Part shown: positions 24,538 through 38,192 of the stretch, one piece after another
How the letters are laid out: each line of letters begins with the position of its first letter
How positions within the stretch are numbered: position 1 is the first letter of the stretch
Assembly: GCF_020873915.1 (NCBI RefSeq)
Contig: NZ_JAHWGP010000012.1
Location: 120,892 to 184,891, forward strand
Source: Streptomyces sp. DH5
GTDB lineage: Bacteria; Actinomycetota; Actinomycetes; Streptomycetales; Streptomycetaceae
Reading direction: 5' to 3'
DNA: 64,000 nt
Translations under genes and position numbers: made by a program
Notes under the pieces: generated by a model
What the model saw: the letters and a program-made list of their open reading frames with translations, nothing else
Databases searched by the model: none
Told to the model about the DNA's origin: nothing

Positions 24538-26232
24538 ATGAGCCAGCAGCACTCCGCCGCCCCGGCCCCGACCCCCACGACCGACGCGGCCGTCGCCACC
24601 GTCGCACGGCGCCGCGACTGGTGGCGGGACGCGGTGATCTACCAGGTGTACCCGCGCAGCTTCGCCGACAGCAACGGCGACGGCATGGGCGACCTGGAAG
24701 GCATCCGCGCCCGCCTCCCGTACCTGCGCGACCTCGGCGTGGACGCCGTGTGGCTCAGCCCCTTCTACGCCTCCCCGCAGGCGGACGCCGGCTACGACGT
24801 CGCCGACTACCGCGCCGTCGACCCGATGTTCGGCACCCTGCTCGACGCGGACGCGCTCATCCGCGACGCCCACGGACTGGGCCTGCGGATCATCGTCGAC
24901 CTGGTGCCCAACCACTCCTCCGACCAGCACGAGTGGTTCAAGCGCGCCCTCGCCGAGGGCCCCGGCTCGCCCTCGCGCGACCGCTACCACTTCCGCCCCG
25001 GCAAGGGGGAGAACGGCGAACTGCCGCCCAACGACTGGGAGTCGATCTTCGGTGGCCCGGCCTGGACCCGCGTCACCGAGCCCGACGGCACCCCGGGCGA
25101 GTGGTACCTGCACCTCTTCGCGCCCGAGCAGCCCGACTTCAACTGGGAGCACCCGGCCGTCGGTGACGAGTTCCGCTCCATCCTGCGGTTCTGGCTGGAC
25201 ATGGGCGTGGACGGCTTCCGCATCGACGTCGCCCACGGCATGGTGAAGGCCGAGGGCCTGCCGGACCTGGGAAACCACGAGCAGCTCAAGCTGCTGGGCA
25301 ACGATGTCATGCCGTTCTTCGACCAGGACGGTGTGCACGACATCTACCGCCAGTGGCGGCTGATCCTCGACGAGTACAGCGGCGAGCGCATCTTCGTCGC
25401 CGAGGCCTGGACCCCGACCGTCGAGCGCACCGCCAACTACGTGCGCCCCGACGAACTGCACCAGGCGTTCAACTTCCAGTACCTGGGCACCCACTGGGAC
25501 GCCGAGGAGCTGCGCGCCGTCATCGACCGCACGCTGGACGCCATGCGTCCGGTCGGCGCACCCGCCACCTGGGTGCTGTCCAACCACGACGTCACCCGGC
25601 ACGCCACCCGCTTCGGCAACCCGCCCGGCCTCGGCACCCAGATCCGGCTGGCCGGCGACCGTGAGCTGGGCCTGCGGCGGGCCCGCGCGGCGACCCTGCT
25701 GATGCTGGCGCTGCCCGGTTCGGCCTACGTCTACCAGGGGGAGGAGCTCGGCCTGCCCGACGTCGTGGACCTCCCCGACGAGGTGCGCCAGGACCCGGCG
25801 TACTTCCGGGGCGCGGGCCAGGACGGCTACCGCGACGGCTGCCGGGTGCCGATCCCGTGGACCCGCGAGGGCTCCTCGTACGGCTTCGGTGACGGCGGCA
25901 GCTGGCTGCCTCAGCCGGAGGGCTGGGGCGAGCTGAGCGTCGAGGCGCAGACCGGCACGCCCGGCTCGACCCTGGAGCTGTACCGCAGCGCGCTCGCGGT
26001 GCGCCGGGACCAGGCCGACCTCGGAGCGGGTGACGCGGTGGAGTGGCTGCCGGCCCCGGAAGGCGTCCTGGCCTTCCGCCGCGGTGACTTCGTCTGCGTC
26101 GCGAACACCACGGGCGAGCCGGTGACCGTGCCCTCGTACGGCCGGGTGCTGATCTCCAACGGCGAGGTCGCCGAAACCGGCGCCGAGGCGAAGGTCCCCG
26201 CGGACACCACCGTGTGGTGGACCGCGGGCTGA
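24538..26232 (+). CDS. aglA: Alpha-glucosidase (GH13), cytoplasmic
   Basis: A 564-residue GH13 enzyme without signal peptide. It starts MSQQHSAAPAPTPT, followed by WWRDAVIYQVYPRSFADSNG, the usual entry of oligo-1,6-glucosidase/alpha-glucosidases. Catalytic regions: DLVPNH (about 121-126), GFRIDVAHG with nucleophile Asp230, IFVAEAW with acid Glu289, and LSNHD with Asp351. It hydrolyses imported maltose and maltodextrins to glucose. In S. coelicolor the malEFG-linked gene is aglA. ATG 24538 has AAGGACG upstream. Two hairpins separate it from malG. Confidence 0.93.
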   Translation: MSQQHSAAPAPTPTTDAAVATVARRRDWWRDAVIYQVYPRSFADSNGDGMGDLEGIRARLPYLRDLGVDAVWLSPFYASPQADAGYDVADYRAVDPMFGTLLDADALIRDAHGLGLRIIVDLVPNHSSDQHEWFKRALAEGPGSPSRDRYHFRPGKGENGELPPNDWESIFGGPAWTRVTEPDGTPGEWYLHLFAPEQPDFNWEHPAVGDEFRSILRFWLDMGVDGFRIDVAHGMVKAEGLPDLGNHEQLKLLGNDVMPFFDQDGVHDIYRQWRLILDEYSGERIFVAEAWTPTVERTANYVRPDELHQAFNFQYLGTHWDAEELRAVIDRTLDAMRPVGAPATWVLSNHDVTRHATRFGNPPGLGTQIRLAGDRELGLRRARAATLLMLALPGSAYVYQGEELGLPDVVDLPDEVRQDPAYFRGAGQDGYRDGCRVPIPWTREGSSYGFGDGGSWLPQPEGWGELSVEAQTGTPGSTLELYRSALAVRRDQADLGAGDAVEWLPAPEGVLAFRRGDFVCVANTTGEPVTVPSYGRVLISNGEVAETGAEAKVPADTTVWWTAG

Positions 26233-26324
26233 CGTTCGTCCGTCCCGGAACTTTTTTCATTGAAGTTGGTACGGCCCGCTGCCCTTTCGGGTGGCGGGCC
26301 TCTAACATCTGCGTTGCCGCAAGG

Positions 26325-26343
26325 TTGCTGAAGTTTTCTGCAA
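26325..26343. promoter_or_regulatory. MalR-type operator upstream of the alpha-amylase gene
   Basis: TTGC-TGAAGTTTTCT-GCAA matches the malE element in arm sequence, 11-base spacing and central TTTTCT. It is 58 bp upstream of the amylase ATG. A TAACAT (26303-26308) is a possible -10 just upstream, but no -35 at good spacing was seen. Confidence 0.65.
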
Positions 26344-26401
26344 GAAGCTTCAAGCGACTCCGGCGGCTTCCCCGCACCCTTCGATGAAGAAGGAACCCCA
26401 C

Positions 26402-27775
26402 ATGGCACGCAGAACCCTCGCCGTGGCCACCGCACTCGCGGCAGCCGCGGTTGTCATGACCCCGACCGGTGCGCAGGCCTCCCCGCCGGGCACCAAGGAC
26501 GTCACCGCCGTCCTCTTCGAGTGGAACTTCGCCTCGGTGGCCCGCGAGTGCACCAGCACCCTGGGCCCCGCGGGCTACGGATACGTCCAGGTCTCCCCGC
26601 CCGCCGAGCACATACAGGGCTCGCAGTGGTGGACGTCGTACCAGCCCGTCAGCTACAAGATCGCCGGGCGGCTCGGTGACCGGACCGCCTTCAAGAACAT
26701 GGTCGACACGTGTCACGCGGCCGGCGTGAAGGTCGTCGCCGACACGGTCATCAACCACATGTCCGCCGGCAACGGCACCGGCACCGGCGGCTCGTCGTAC
26801 ACGAAGTACGACTACCCCGGCCTGTACTCCGCGCCCGACTTCGACAACTGCACCTCGCAGATCACCGACTACCGCAACCGCGGCAACGTCCAGAACTGCG
26901 AACTCGTCGGCCTCGCCGACCTCGACACCGGCGAGGACTACGTCCGCGGAGCCATCGCCCGGTACATGAACGACCTGCTCTCCCTCGGCGTGGACGGCTT
27001 CCGCATCGACGCGGCCAAGCACATGCCGGCCGCCGACCTCGCCGACATCAAGTCCCGCCTCACCAACCCGGGCGCGTACTGGAAGCAGGAGGTCATCTTC
27101 GGCGCGGGCGAGGCCGTGCAGCCCACCGAGTACACGGGCACCGGCGACGTCCAGGAGTTCCGCTACGCCTACGACCTCAAGCGGGTCTTCAACAACGAGA
27201 ACCTCGCCTACCTGAAGAACTACGGCGAGGGCTGGGGCTACCTGAACAGCTCCGTCTCCGGCGTCTTCGTCGACAACCACGACACCGAGCGCAACGGCAG
27301 CACGCTGTCCTACAAGGACAACGCCACCTACACCCTGGCCAACGTCTTCATGCTGGCCTGGCCCTACGGCGCCCCGGACATCAACTCCGGCTACGAGTTC
27401 TCCGACCACGACGCCGGCCCGCCGAACGGCGGCCAGGTGAACGCCTGCTGGCAGAGCGGCTGGAAGTGCCAGCACAACTGGCCGGAGATCAAGTCCATGG
27501 TGGCCTTCCGCAACGCCACCCGCGGCCAGGCGGTCACCAACTGGTGGGACAACGGGGGCGACGCGATCGCCTTCGGCCGGGGCGGCAAGGGCTTCGTGGC
27601 CATCAACCACGAGTCCGGCCCCCTCACCCGCACCTACCAGACCTCCCTCCCGGCGGGCACGTACTGCAACGTGCAGAACAACACCCCCGTGACGGTGAAC
27701 GGTTCGGGACAGCTGACCGCCACCCTGGGCGCCCACACCGCCCTCGCGGTGCACGCGGGCAAGTCCGGCTGCTGA
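26402..27775 (+). CDS. Secreted alpha-amylase (GH13)
   Basis: A 457-residue protein with a signal peptide of about 27 residues ending in AQA. The catalytic domain begins [20 protein letters not shown] and has DTVINHM (region I), [10 protein letters not shown] with nucleophile Asp203, a general acid Glu237 in GAGEAV, and FVDNHD with Asp294. The C-terminal beta domain ends at [11 protein letters not shown]; there is no starch-binding CBM20. It cleaves internal alpha-1,4 bonds of starch outside the cell and feeds the malEFG importer. ATG 26402 has GAAGGAAC upstream. A MalR-type operator precedes it and a hairpin follows. Confidence 0.95.
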   Translation: MARRTLAVATALAAAAVVMTPTGAQASPPGTKDVTAVLFEWNFASVARECTSTLGPAGYGYVQVSPPAEHIQGSQWWTSYQPVSYKIAGRLGDRTAFKNMVDTCHAAGVKVVADTVINHMSAGNGTGTGGSSYTKYDYPGLYSAPDFDNCTSQITDYRNRGNVQNCELVGLADLDTGEDYVRGAIARYMNDLLSLGVDGFRIDAAKHMPAADLADIKSRLTNPGAYWKQEVIFGAGEAVQPTEYTGTGDVQEFRYAYDLKRVFNNENLAYLKNYGEGWGYLNSSVSGVFVDNHDTERNGSTLSYKDNATYTLANVFMLAWPYGAPDINSGYEFSDHDAGPPNGGQVNACWQSGWKCQHNWPEIKSMVAFRNATRGQAVTNWWDNGGDAIAFGRGGKGFVAINHESGPLTRTYQTSLPAGTYCNVQNNTPVTVNGSGQLTATLGAHTALAVHAGKSGC

Positions 27776-27780
27776 ACGCG

Positions 27781-27822
27781 CGCCGGTCGCGCCGCCGTTC
27801 ACGGGCGGTGGCGCGACCGGCG
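27781..27822 (+). terminator. Hairpin terminator after the alpha-amylase
   Basis: CGCCGGTCGCGCC pairs with GGCGCGACCGGCG (13 bp), with a 16-base loop that can pair further, 5 bp after the stop codon. Confidence 0.7.
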
Positions 27823-27859
27823 TCACCGGTGCAATTCCTTACCGTTACTTTCAGAACCC

Positions 27860-27889
27860 TTGCTGTAAAGCTTTCAACGGCGATAACGT
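27860..27889 (+). promoter_or_regulatory. Promoter of the pullulanase gene with a degenerate MalR-type element
   Basis: TTGCTG (27860-27865) and TAACGT (27884-27889) are spaced by 18 bp, a good promoter. The element TTGCTG-TAAAGCTTT-CAA (27860-27877) resembles the malE and amylase operators but has 18 bp and a central AAAGCTTT palindrome. It would cover the -35, in a position to repress. Confidence 0.6.
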
Positions 27890-27979
27890 CACGCCGACGC
27901 TCCGGTGACGTGGCCGAAACAGGCCGTGCCGTGGCATGGGGTCGGACCCAATGAGCCGTAAGCGCGAGGAGTTCACGCC

Positions 27980-33391
<5,412 letters not shown>

Positions 33392-33399
33392 CCCCGTAG

Positions 33400-33417
33400 C
33401 ACACTGCGGTTAGTGTG
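33400..33417. promoter_or_regulatory. Inverted repeat before the isomerase hairpin
   Basis: CACACT-GCGGTT-AGTGTG has perfect 6-bp arms. It includes a -10-like TAGTGT (33411-33416). It may be an operator or part of a promoter for the isomerase gene; if this -10 is used, transcription would start inside the left arm of the next hairpin. Confidence 0.4.
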
Positions 33418-33446
33418 AGCCCTCCTGACCTTGAACAGGAGGGCTC
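33417..33446 (+). terminator. Hairpin that contains the ribosome binding site of the isomerase gene
   Basis: GAGCCCTCCTG pairs with CAGGAGGGCTC (11 bp perfect, 8-base loop). The right arm holds the Shine-Dalgarno AGGAGG and ends one base before the ATG at 33447. It lies 26 bp after the pullulanase stop, so it can act as a terminator for that gene and, in read-through mRNA, hide the start of the next. Confidence 0.6.
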
Positions 33447-33806
33447 ATGCCGCAGATCACCGTCGACTACTCCGAGCGACTCGCGGACGGCTTCGACCGG
33501 CCCGCGTTCGCGCGGGACCTGCACACCGCCGTGGTGGAGATCGCGGCCGCCAGGCCGCCGGCGTGCAAGACGCGGTTCCGGCGCACCGAGGACGTCGTGG
33601 TCGGCCCCGAGACCGACGGGCACGCCCTCGTGCACGTCCACATCGCCCTGCTGGCCGGTCGCAGCGACGAGACCAAGGCCCGGCTCACCGAGGCCGTGCT
33701 GGACCTGCTGCGGCAGTACGTCAAGCCGTCCGAGGGGCAGACGCTGCACGCCTCCGCCGAGGTGCGGGAGCTGGACGCGTCGTACCGGAAGTCCGAGGGC
33801 GAGTAG
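33447..33806 (+). CDS. 5-carboxymethyl-2-hydroxymuconate delta-isomerase family protein
   Basis: A 119-residue protein. The N-terminus PQITVDYSERL keeps the catalytic Pro (Pro2 after removal of Met) of the tautomerase superfamily, and CKTRFRRTEDVVVG and HALVHVHIALLAGRSDETKA fit the CHMI family. The classical reaction is in homoprotocatechuate degradation, but no other gene of that pathway is near, so the true substrate may differ. The ribosome binding site is inside the hairpin at 33417-33446. It converges on the next gene. Confidence 0.82.
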   Translation: MPQITVDYSERLADGFDRPAFARDLHTAVVEIAAARPPACKTRFRRTEDVVVGPETDGHALVHVHIALLAGRSDETKARLTEAVLDLLRQYVKPSEGQTLHASAEVRELDASYRKSEGE

Positions 33807-33830
33807 GCCCGCACGGGCCGGTGGAGGGGG

Positions 33831-34301
33831 TCACGACAGGTCGCGGCGGCCCAGCCAGGCCGGCCGCACCGGGATGCCGTCCTCGTCCACCTCGTCGGGG
33901 CCGGACGCCGGCCCCGACGGCTCGTCCGGCCCGGCGCGAGGCCCGGCCGGGGCGCTTTCACCGGCCCGCGGTTCCCGGACCCGCGGTTCCCGGGCCTCCG
34001 GTTCCGGGGCGGGGGGCGCTTCGGAGTCGGCCAGCAGCTCTCCCACGGTGAACCGGCTGGCGAAGGTCTGCCACGACCCCTCCACGACGAGCAGGAAACC
34101 GTCGGCGGTCCGCAGCAGACGACGACGCCGGGGACTGCCCGGGTGCTCCGGCACATAGCCGCGTGCCTGCCGCTCCAGCTCCGCGAGCGCCTCCTCCAGG
34201 GACCCCTCGACATGCCCCAGCACCCGCGCGACCGTGTGCTTGCGCTGCCCGATGCCCTGCGTCGTCTCGACCACCAGGGCCCACGTCGTCCCCGGACTCA
34301 A
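33831..34301 (-). CDS. Conserved hypothetical protein downstream of a TetR gene
   Basis: A 156-residue protein. The N-terminal 85 residues are folded (WALVVETTQGIGQRKHTVAR, GYVPEHPGSPRRRRLLRTAD, FLLVVEGSWQTFASRFTVGE); the remainder is a Pro/Glu/Gly-rich, low-complexity region that ends in DEDGIPVRPAWLGRRDLS. I do not recognise a named domain. The TTG start overlaps the stop of the upstream TetR gene by four bases (TTGA), so expression is coupled to it. It may act with or be a target of that regulator. Confidence 0.72.
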   Translation of the reverse strand: MSPGTTWALVVETTQGIGQRKHTVARVLGHVEGSLEEALAELERQARGYVPEHPGSPRRRRLLRTADGFLLVVEGSWQTFASRFTVGELLADSEAPPAPEPEAREPRVREPRAGESAPAGPRAGPDEPSGPASGPDEVDEDGIPVRPAWLGRRDLS

Positions 34302-34999
34302 GGACCGGCCAGCGCGATCAGCCGGACCGCCAGGTCGGTGAACGGCCCGTCGCCCGGCTCGTTCTTCAGCAGCGCGCGCAGCAGCGCGGCCAGCTCCTCG
34401 TCGCGGGAGGCGGCGACGGCGGCGAGCGCGGCGAAGTCCTGCACCAGCTGAGCCTCCAGCTCCTCGCGCGGCACCCGCCGCCCGTCCAGCCAGATCAGCG
34501 CGGTCGACTCGACGAGCGAGACCCAGGACCGCACGACCAGCTCCAGCCGGGCCGGCGCCGGGCCCACCACACCCATGTGCGACAGCATCTGCTCGTACGC
34601 GGCCTGCCGTACGGAGTCGACCAGCGCGTTGGTGGCCGAGGACCCCACCGCCGGGCCGCCGCGCATCAGGGCGGCGAAACCGGGGCCGTGCTCCTCGACG
34701 AAGTCGAAGAACCGGGCCATCACCCGCCGCAGCCGTGATCCCAGCGGGCCCTCGTGCGGCTCCACGAACCGGGACGCCAGATCCTGCGAGGCACGCCTCA
34801 ACGCGGCCTCGTACAGGCTGAGTTTGCCGGGGAAGTAGTGGTAGACCAGCGGGCGCGAGATGCCGGCCCGCGACGCTATCTCGTCGATGGAGACCTCGTC
34901 GGGGGAGCGCCGGCTGAACAGTTCGAGGGCCACGCCGATCAACTGCTGCCGCCGCTCCTCCACTCCCATCCTGCGACGCGCCCCGGTAGTCATGCGCAC
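34298..34999 (-). CDS. TetR-family transcriptional regulator
   Basis: A 233-residue protein. The helix-turn-helix spans residues about 15-65 (RRQQLIGVALELFSRRSPDE, then IDEIASRAGISRPLVYHYFP), typical of TetR. The C-terminal ligand domain is all-helical. The best start may be a few codons inside (MTTGARRR or MGVEERR). It is co-translated with the following hypothetical gene. No palindrome was picked out upstream, and the target and ligand are unknown. Confidence 0.88.
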   Translation of the reverse strand: MRMTTGARRRMGVEERRQQLIGVALELFSRRSPDEVSIDEIASRAGISRPLVYHYFPGKLSLYEAALRRASQDLASRFVEPHEGPLGSRLRRVMARFFDFVEEHGPGFAALMRGGPAVGSSATNALVDSVRQAAYEQMLSHMGVVGPAPARLELVVRSWVSLVESTALIWLDGRRVPREELEAQLVQDFAALAAVAASRDEELAALLRALLKNEPGDGPFTDLAVRLIALAGP

Positions 35000-35057
35000 A
35001 CCCTACCGATCGAATCCGGCCTCGAACGGTCCGGACCGGCCGCCGGTGTTCACACCG

Positions 35058-36968
35058 TCAGCGCAGCCCGCTGACCGACCGCCCGTTCTCCATTCTCCCC
35101 CGGAGGTCAGCCCGGACGCCCTTCGCGGCGCGGACGGTCAGCAGGTTGCCCCCGGCCGACCCCTCGACGCCGCCCGTCGCCCTGACCGACGCGGTGTCGC
35201 GGCTTCCGGCGGCCAGCAGGTACCAGCCGCCCGCGCCCGACCTCCACAGCACCCCGGCGAGGACCCGCGGTTCCCGTTTCCCGCACTCCGGCACGTCCTG
35301 CGCCTTCGCCGCCACCGCCCCGGACCGCGCGCCGGGCGCGAGGAACTGCGCCAGCACCCTGGACCCGCCGCCCCGCCAGGTCTCGGCCCGCGTGCACACC
35401 CACTGCGCCGACCCCGCCGCCCCGGGCAGCGGCTGCTCCGCGAACGCCCAGGCGTTCACGCTCCGCACCCCCGCCGAGCGCACCGCGGCCAGCGAGCAGG
35501 CGTACGGCGCCCAGGTGCGCAGCGCCTTCGCACCGGAGGCGTCCCGCGGTGACCCGGGAGGCCCCGCGGTCAGCCGGGCCGGGACCAGTTCGCCCAGGTC
35601 GGTCAGCAGCCGGGTGCCCGTGCCGTCGCTCAGGCGCAGCACGTTCCACGACGTGCAGGGGCCCTCCCGCAGCGCGGGGCTGGCCAGGGGCGACGTCACC
35701 CCGTCGGCGAGGGTCAGGGCCATCGCGCCGGAGCCCGGCCCGCGCAGGTCCCGCTCGGCGGCCTCCCGTACCCAGGGCGCGGTCAGGTAGCGGACGTTGC
35801 CGTCGGCCCGGCTCAGCACCACCGCGCCCGACCCGGCCCTCCCCGCACCGTCGGCGCGGGCAAGGTCCAGCACGGTCCCCTCGGTGCCCTTCTCCGGTTC
35901 CGCGTACCGGACGACCCGCAGACCGTCGTAGAGGATCACCACCCGCGCGGTGTCGACCGTCCCCGCGTACAGCAGCTGGGGCGGTCCCGCGGGCCCGCCG
36001 GCGGGTGTGCCCGGGGTCGCCGACACCCGCACGCTCTTCCCGGGCCGCGCCCACACGGCCAGCGCGCGGCGCAGCAGCGCCCGGTCGCCGGTGCGGTCGC
36101 CGCGCGCCGGCCACACGGAGAAGTCGGTGCGCGCGGAGGTCTTCCACGCGGCGGGGGAGACCCGGGTCAGCTTCCCGGGGTCCAACGCGGCCCGCACCGC
36201 CGGGTTCCGCGCGTACGGGGGAGCGGCGGCACCGTCCGCGCCCCAGCCGCCGCCCGGCAGCGCGAGCAGCGTCCCGCACACCGCCAGCGCGGCCCCGCCG
36301 ACCAGCGCGGCCCTCAGGTGCCGGCGGCGGCGCAGCAGGTCCGGCGGCCGGGCCTGCAGCGAACAGGGGTCGAACTCGGCGGAGTCCAGCAGCCGGTACG
36401 GGTCGGGAATCCCGTCGGCCTCCACCAGCGCGCCCTCCACGTCGGCGACGCCCGCGGCCAGGAGCACCTCGGTGACGTCACCGTCCGGGAGCCGCTCGAG
36501 GCCGCGCAGCACGTGAGCGGCACGTGCCGGGCCGGACAGGGCCGACATCCGCTGGTCCAGGGCGAGTTCGTCAGCGCCTCCGGGACGCGGGAACAGCCTC
36601 AGTCCCCACACCCGCGGCAGGGGCGGCAGCGGCGCCCACCGGCCGCCCCGGGTCCCGCGCCCCAGCGCCGTGCGCAACACCCGGAGCCGGACCAGCGCGT
36701 ACCCCGGGTCGCCGGTCCGGCCGGCCTGCTGGGCGGGGATCAGCGGCGCGGGGGTGCGGCCGCGGGGCAGCGCCCGCTGCACCAGGCCGTGCGCGGCGAG
36801 GACCCGCCGGCGCCGGCCCATGGAGGAGGGCAGCACCAGGTAGGCGAGCCGGACCAGCCGCGGATAGTGCTCGACGAGAGCGGCCTCGGCCTGCTCGACG
36901 TCGACGGCCGGACCGGCCGGTGAGGAGGGCGCGGCGGACTGGGCGGCATCCTGTGACTGCACGCCCAC
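35058..36968 (-). CDS. Single-pass membrane protein with a sigma-like N-terminal region
   Basis: A 636-residue protein starting at GTG 36968 without an obvious ribosome binding site. Residues about 25-60 (AEAALVEHYPRLVRLAYLVL, then PSSMGRRRRVLAAH) resemble region 2 of ECF sigma factors; 65-215 are Arg/Leu-rich. A single transmembrane helix (about 218-240, ALVGGAALAVCGTLLALPGG) anchors a 390-residue outer part with repeated beta-strand segments such as LLYAGTVDTARVVILYDGLR and several Cys. No catalytic motif was found. The layout suggests a cytoplasmic, possibly non-functional sigma-like domain joined to an extracytoplasmic sensor. The family is conserved in Streptomyces but not characterised as far as I know. 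Confidence 0.7.
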   Translation of the reverse strand: MGVQSQDAAQSAAPSSPAGPAVDVEQAEAALVEHYPRLVRLAYLVLPSSMGRRRRVLAAHGLVQRALPRGRTPAPLIPAQQAGRTGDPGYALVRLRVLRTALGRGTRGGRWAPLPPLPRVWGLRLFPRPGGADELALDQRMSALSGPARAAHVLRGLERLPDGDVTEVLLAAGVADVEGALVEADGIPDPYRLLDSAEFDPCSLQARPPDLLRRRRHLRAALVGGAALAVCGTLLALPGGGWGADGAAAPPYARNPAVRAALDPGKLTRVSPAAWKTSARTDFSVWPARGDRTGDRALLRRALAVWARPGKSVRVSATPGTPAGGPAGPPQLLYAGTVDTARVVILYDGLRVVRYAEPEKGTEGTVLDLARADGAGRAGSGAVVLSRADGNVRYLTAPWVREAAERDLRGPGSGAMALTLADGVTSPLASPALREGPCTSWNVLRLSDGTGTRLLTDLGELVPARLTAGPPGSPRDASGAKALRTWAPYACSLAAVRSAGVRSVNAWAFAEQPLPGAAGSAQWVCTRAETWRGGGSRVLAQFLAPGARSGAVAAKAQDVPECGKREPRVLAGVLWRSGAGGWYLLAAGSRDTASVRATGGVEGSAGGNLLTVRAAKGVRADLRGRMENGRSVSGLR

Positions 36969-36989
36969 CAGAACGACCGAACGGGCGGA

Positions 36990-37528
36990 TGGTCACCTGA
37001 CCCGCCGGCCCGGGGGCGTCGCCCGCCGGTGGGCTCGACGAGCAGACGCGCGTAGTTCGCCGTCGGACGCCGACAACGGGCAGACGCGCGGCGAGCGCGC
37101 CGAGCACCAGCGGCAGCCCTTCGCGGTCCCGGCCGAGACTCGACAGGCACAGCGCGAGACGCTCCCGCACGGCGTCGCCCAGTCCGTCGGACCCGGCCAC
37201 GAGTTCGGGGGCCGGCAGGCGCATGCCCTCTTCCGCCCGGCCGGCACTCCGCAGCGAACCGGCCGGCTGGATCCTCGCCCGCCGTGCCTTGTAGCGGCCG
37301 ACGTCCGCCGGCCCGCCGTCGAACGCCTGCCGGCAGAGCGGCACCGCCCGGTCCGGGTGCCCCGTCGAGTCCCGGGCGCAGGCCTGCCGAAGGCGCCCGG
37401 CGGGCTGTCCTCGGGCGGTTCGGTGACGAGCGCGTCGACGGCGGCCCGGAGGGCCGGCGCGTCCTCCCCGGCGTAGGTGCCGAAGCCGGCCCAGGCGGCG
37501 GTCACACGTCTTCCCGGCCGCTGTTCAT
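36990..37528 (-). pseudogene. Tetratricopeptide-repeat protein, multiply frameshifted
   Basis: The start at ATG 37528 reads MNSGREDV and meets a TGA; after a shift the frame continues TAAWAGFGTYAGEDAPALRA, with AVDALVTEPPEDSPPGAFGR. A second shift leads to DSTGHPDRAVPLCRQAFDGG, then AGRAEEGMRLPAPELVAGSD and AVRERLALCLSSLGRDREGL. A last shift gives TANYARLLVEPTGGRRP. Intact Streptomyces relatives of about 165 residues have these pieces in one frame. At least three frameshifts make it non-functional. Confidence 0.7.
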
Positions 37529-37675
37529 CGCGCCACCGTCGCACGCGCGTCCGGGGATCGCGCCGGGATTGAGCGTCGCGGGTCGCACAGCCGTATCGAA
37601 GGCGGAGAGCCCCCCGCCGGGGCTCCGTGCGGCGTGTCGCCGTCACGATGTCGCCGTCAAGGACCGGAGGAACAC

Positions 37676-38107
37676 ATGAGGGTGACCCGACCGATGCTCG
37701 CGCTGACCGGCGCGGTGGCGGCCCTGGCGCTGGCGGGCTGCGGATCCGGCGGCACGGACGAGGAGCAGGTGCCGCCCACCGCGACGGGCAGCCTGGAGCA
37801 CCTGGCCGCCGAGGCGAAGTGCGAGCCGGACATGCAGACCGACGCCGACACCATCCGCCAGGCGCTGTGCGAGAAGGGCGGCGAGAAGTACGTCCTCGCC
37901 ACCTTCGCCACCGACCGCGGTCAGCGTGAGTGGCTCAACACGGCCAAGGACTACGGCGGTTACTACCTCGTGGGCCGCAAGTGGGTGGCCGTGGGCGAGG
38001 AGAGGACCGTCACGGCCCTGCGGAGCACCCTCGGCGGGACCATGGAGGAGGGCTCCGAGCACATGAACCCCGGCGGCAGCCACAACCGGGGCGGCCACCA
38101 CGGCTGA
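37676..38107 (+). CDS. Small lipoprotein, 143 residues
   Basis: A signal peptide with lipobox LALAGC puts the lipid on Cys22. The mature part has one pair of cysteines (AKCEPDMQT and ALCEKGGEKYV), a DRGQREWLNTAKDYGG segment, GRKWVAVGEE and a His/Gly-rich end. The function is unknown. ATG 37676 has GGAGGAAC upstream. It converges on the DUF1996 gene with a strong terminator between them. Confidence 0.85.
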   Translation: MRVTRPMLALTGAVAALALAGCGSGGTDEEQVPPTATGSLEHLAAEAKCEPDMQTDADTIRQALCEKGGEKYVLATFATDRGQREWLNTAKDYGGYYLVGRKWVAVGEERTVTALRSTLGGTMEEGSEHMNPGGSHNRGGHHG

Positions 38108-38126
38108 CCCGGCGGGCGCGGACGGA

Positions 38127-38168
38127 CGAAGAGGCCGGCGGTGGGATCCCCCACCGCCGGCCTCTTCG
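38127..38168. terminator. Bidirectional terminator between convergent genes
   Basis: A perfect 19-bp stem (CGAAGAGGCCGGCGGTGGG and its complement) with a 4-base ATCC loop lies between the lipoprotein stop (38107) and the DUF1996 stop (38193). Confidence 0.85.
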
Positions 38169-38192
38169 GCGTCACGTCACCGGGCTACCGGA

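Noticed and set aside
25592-27826. 744-codon minus-strand frame opposite aglA and the amylase
   Set aside because: Shadow frame spanning two confidently identified GH13 genes.
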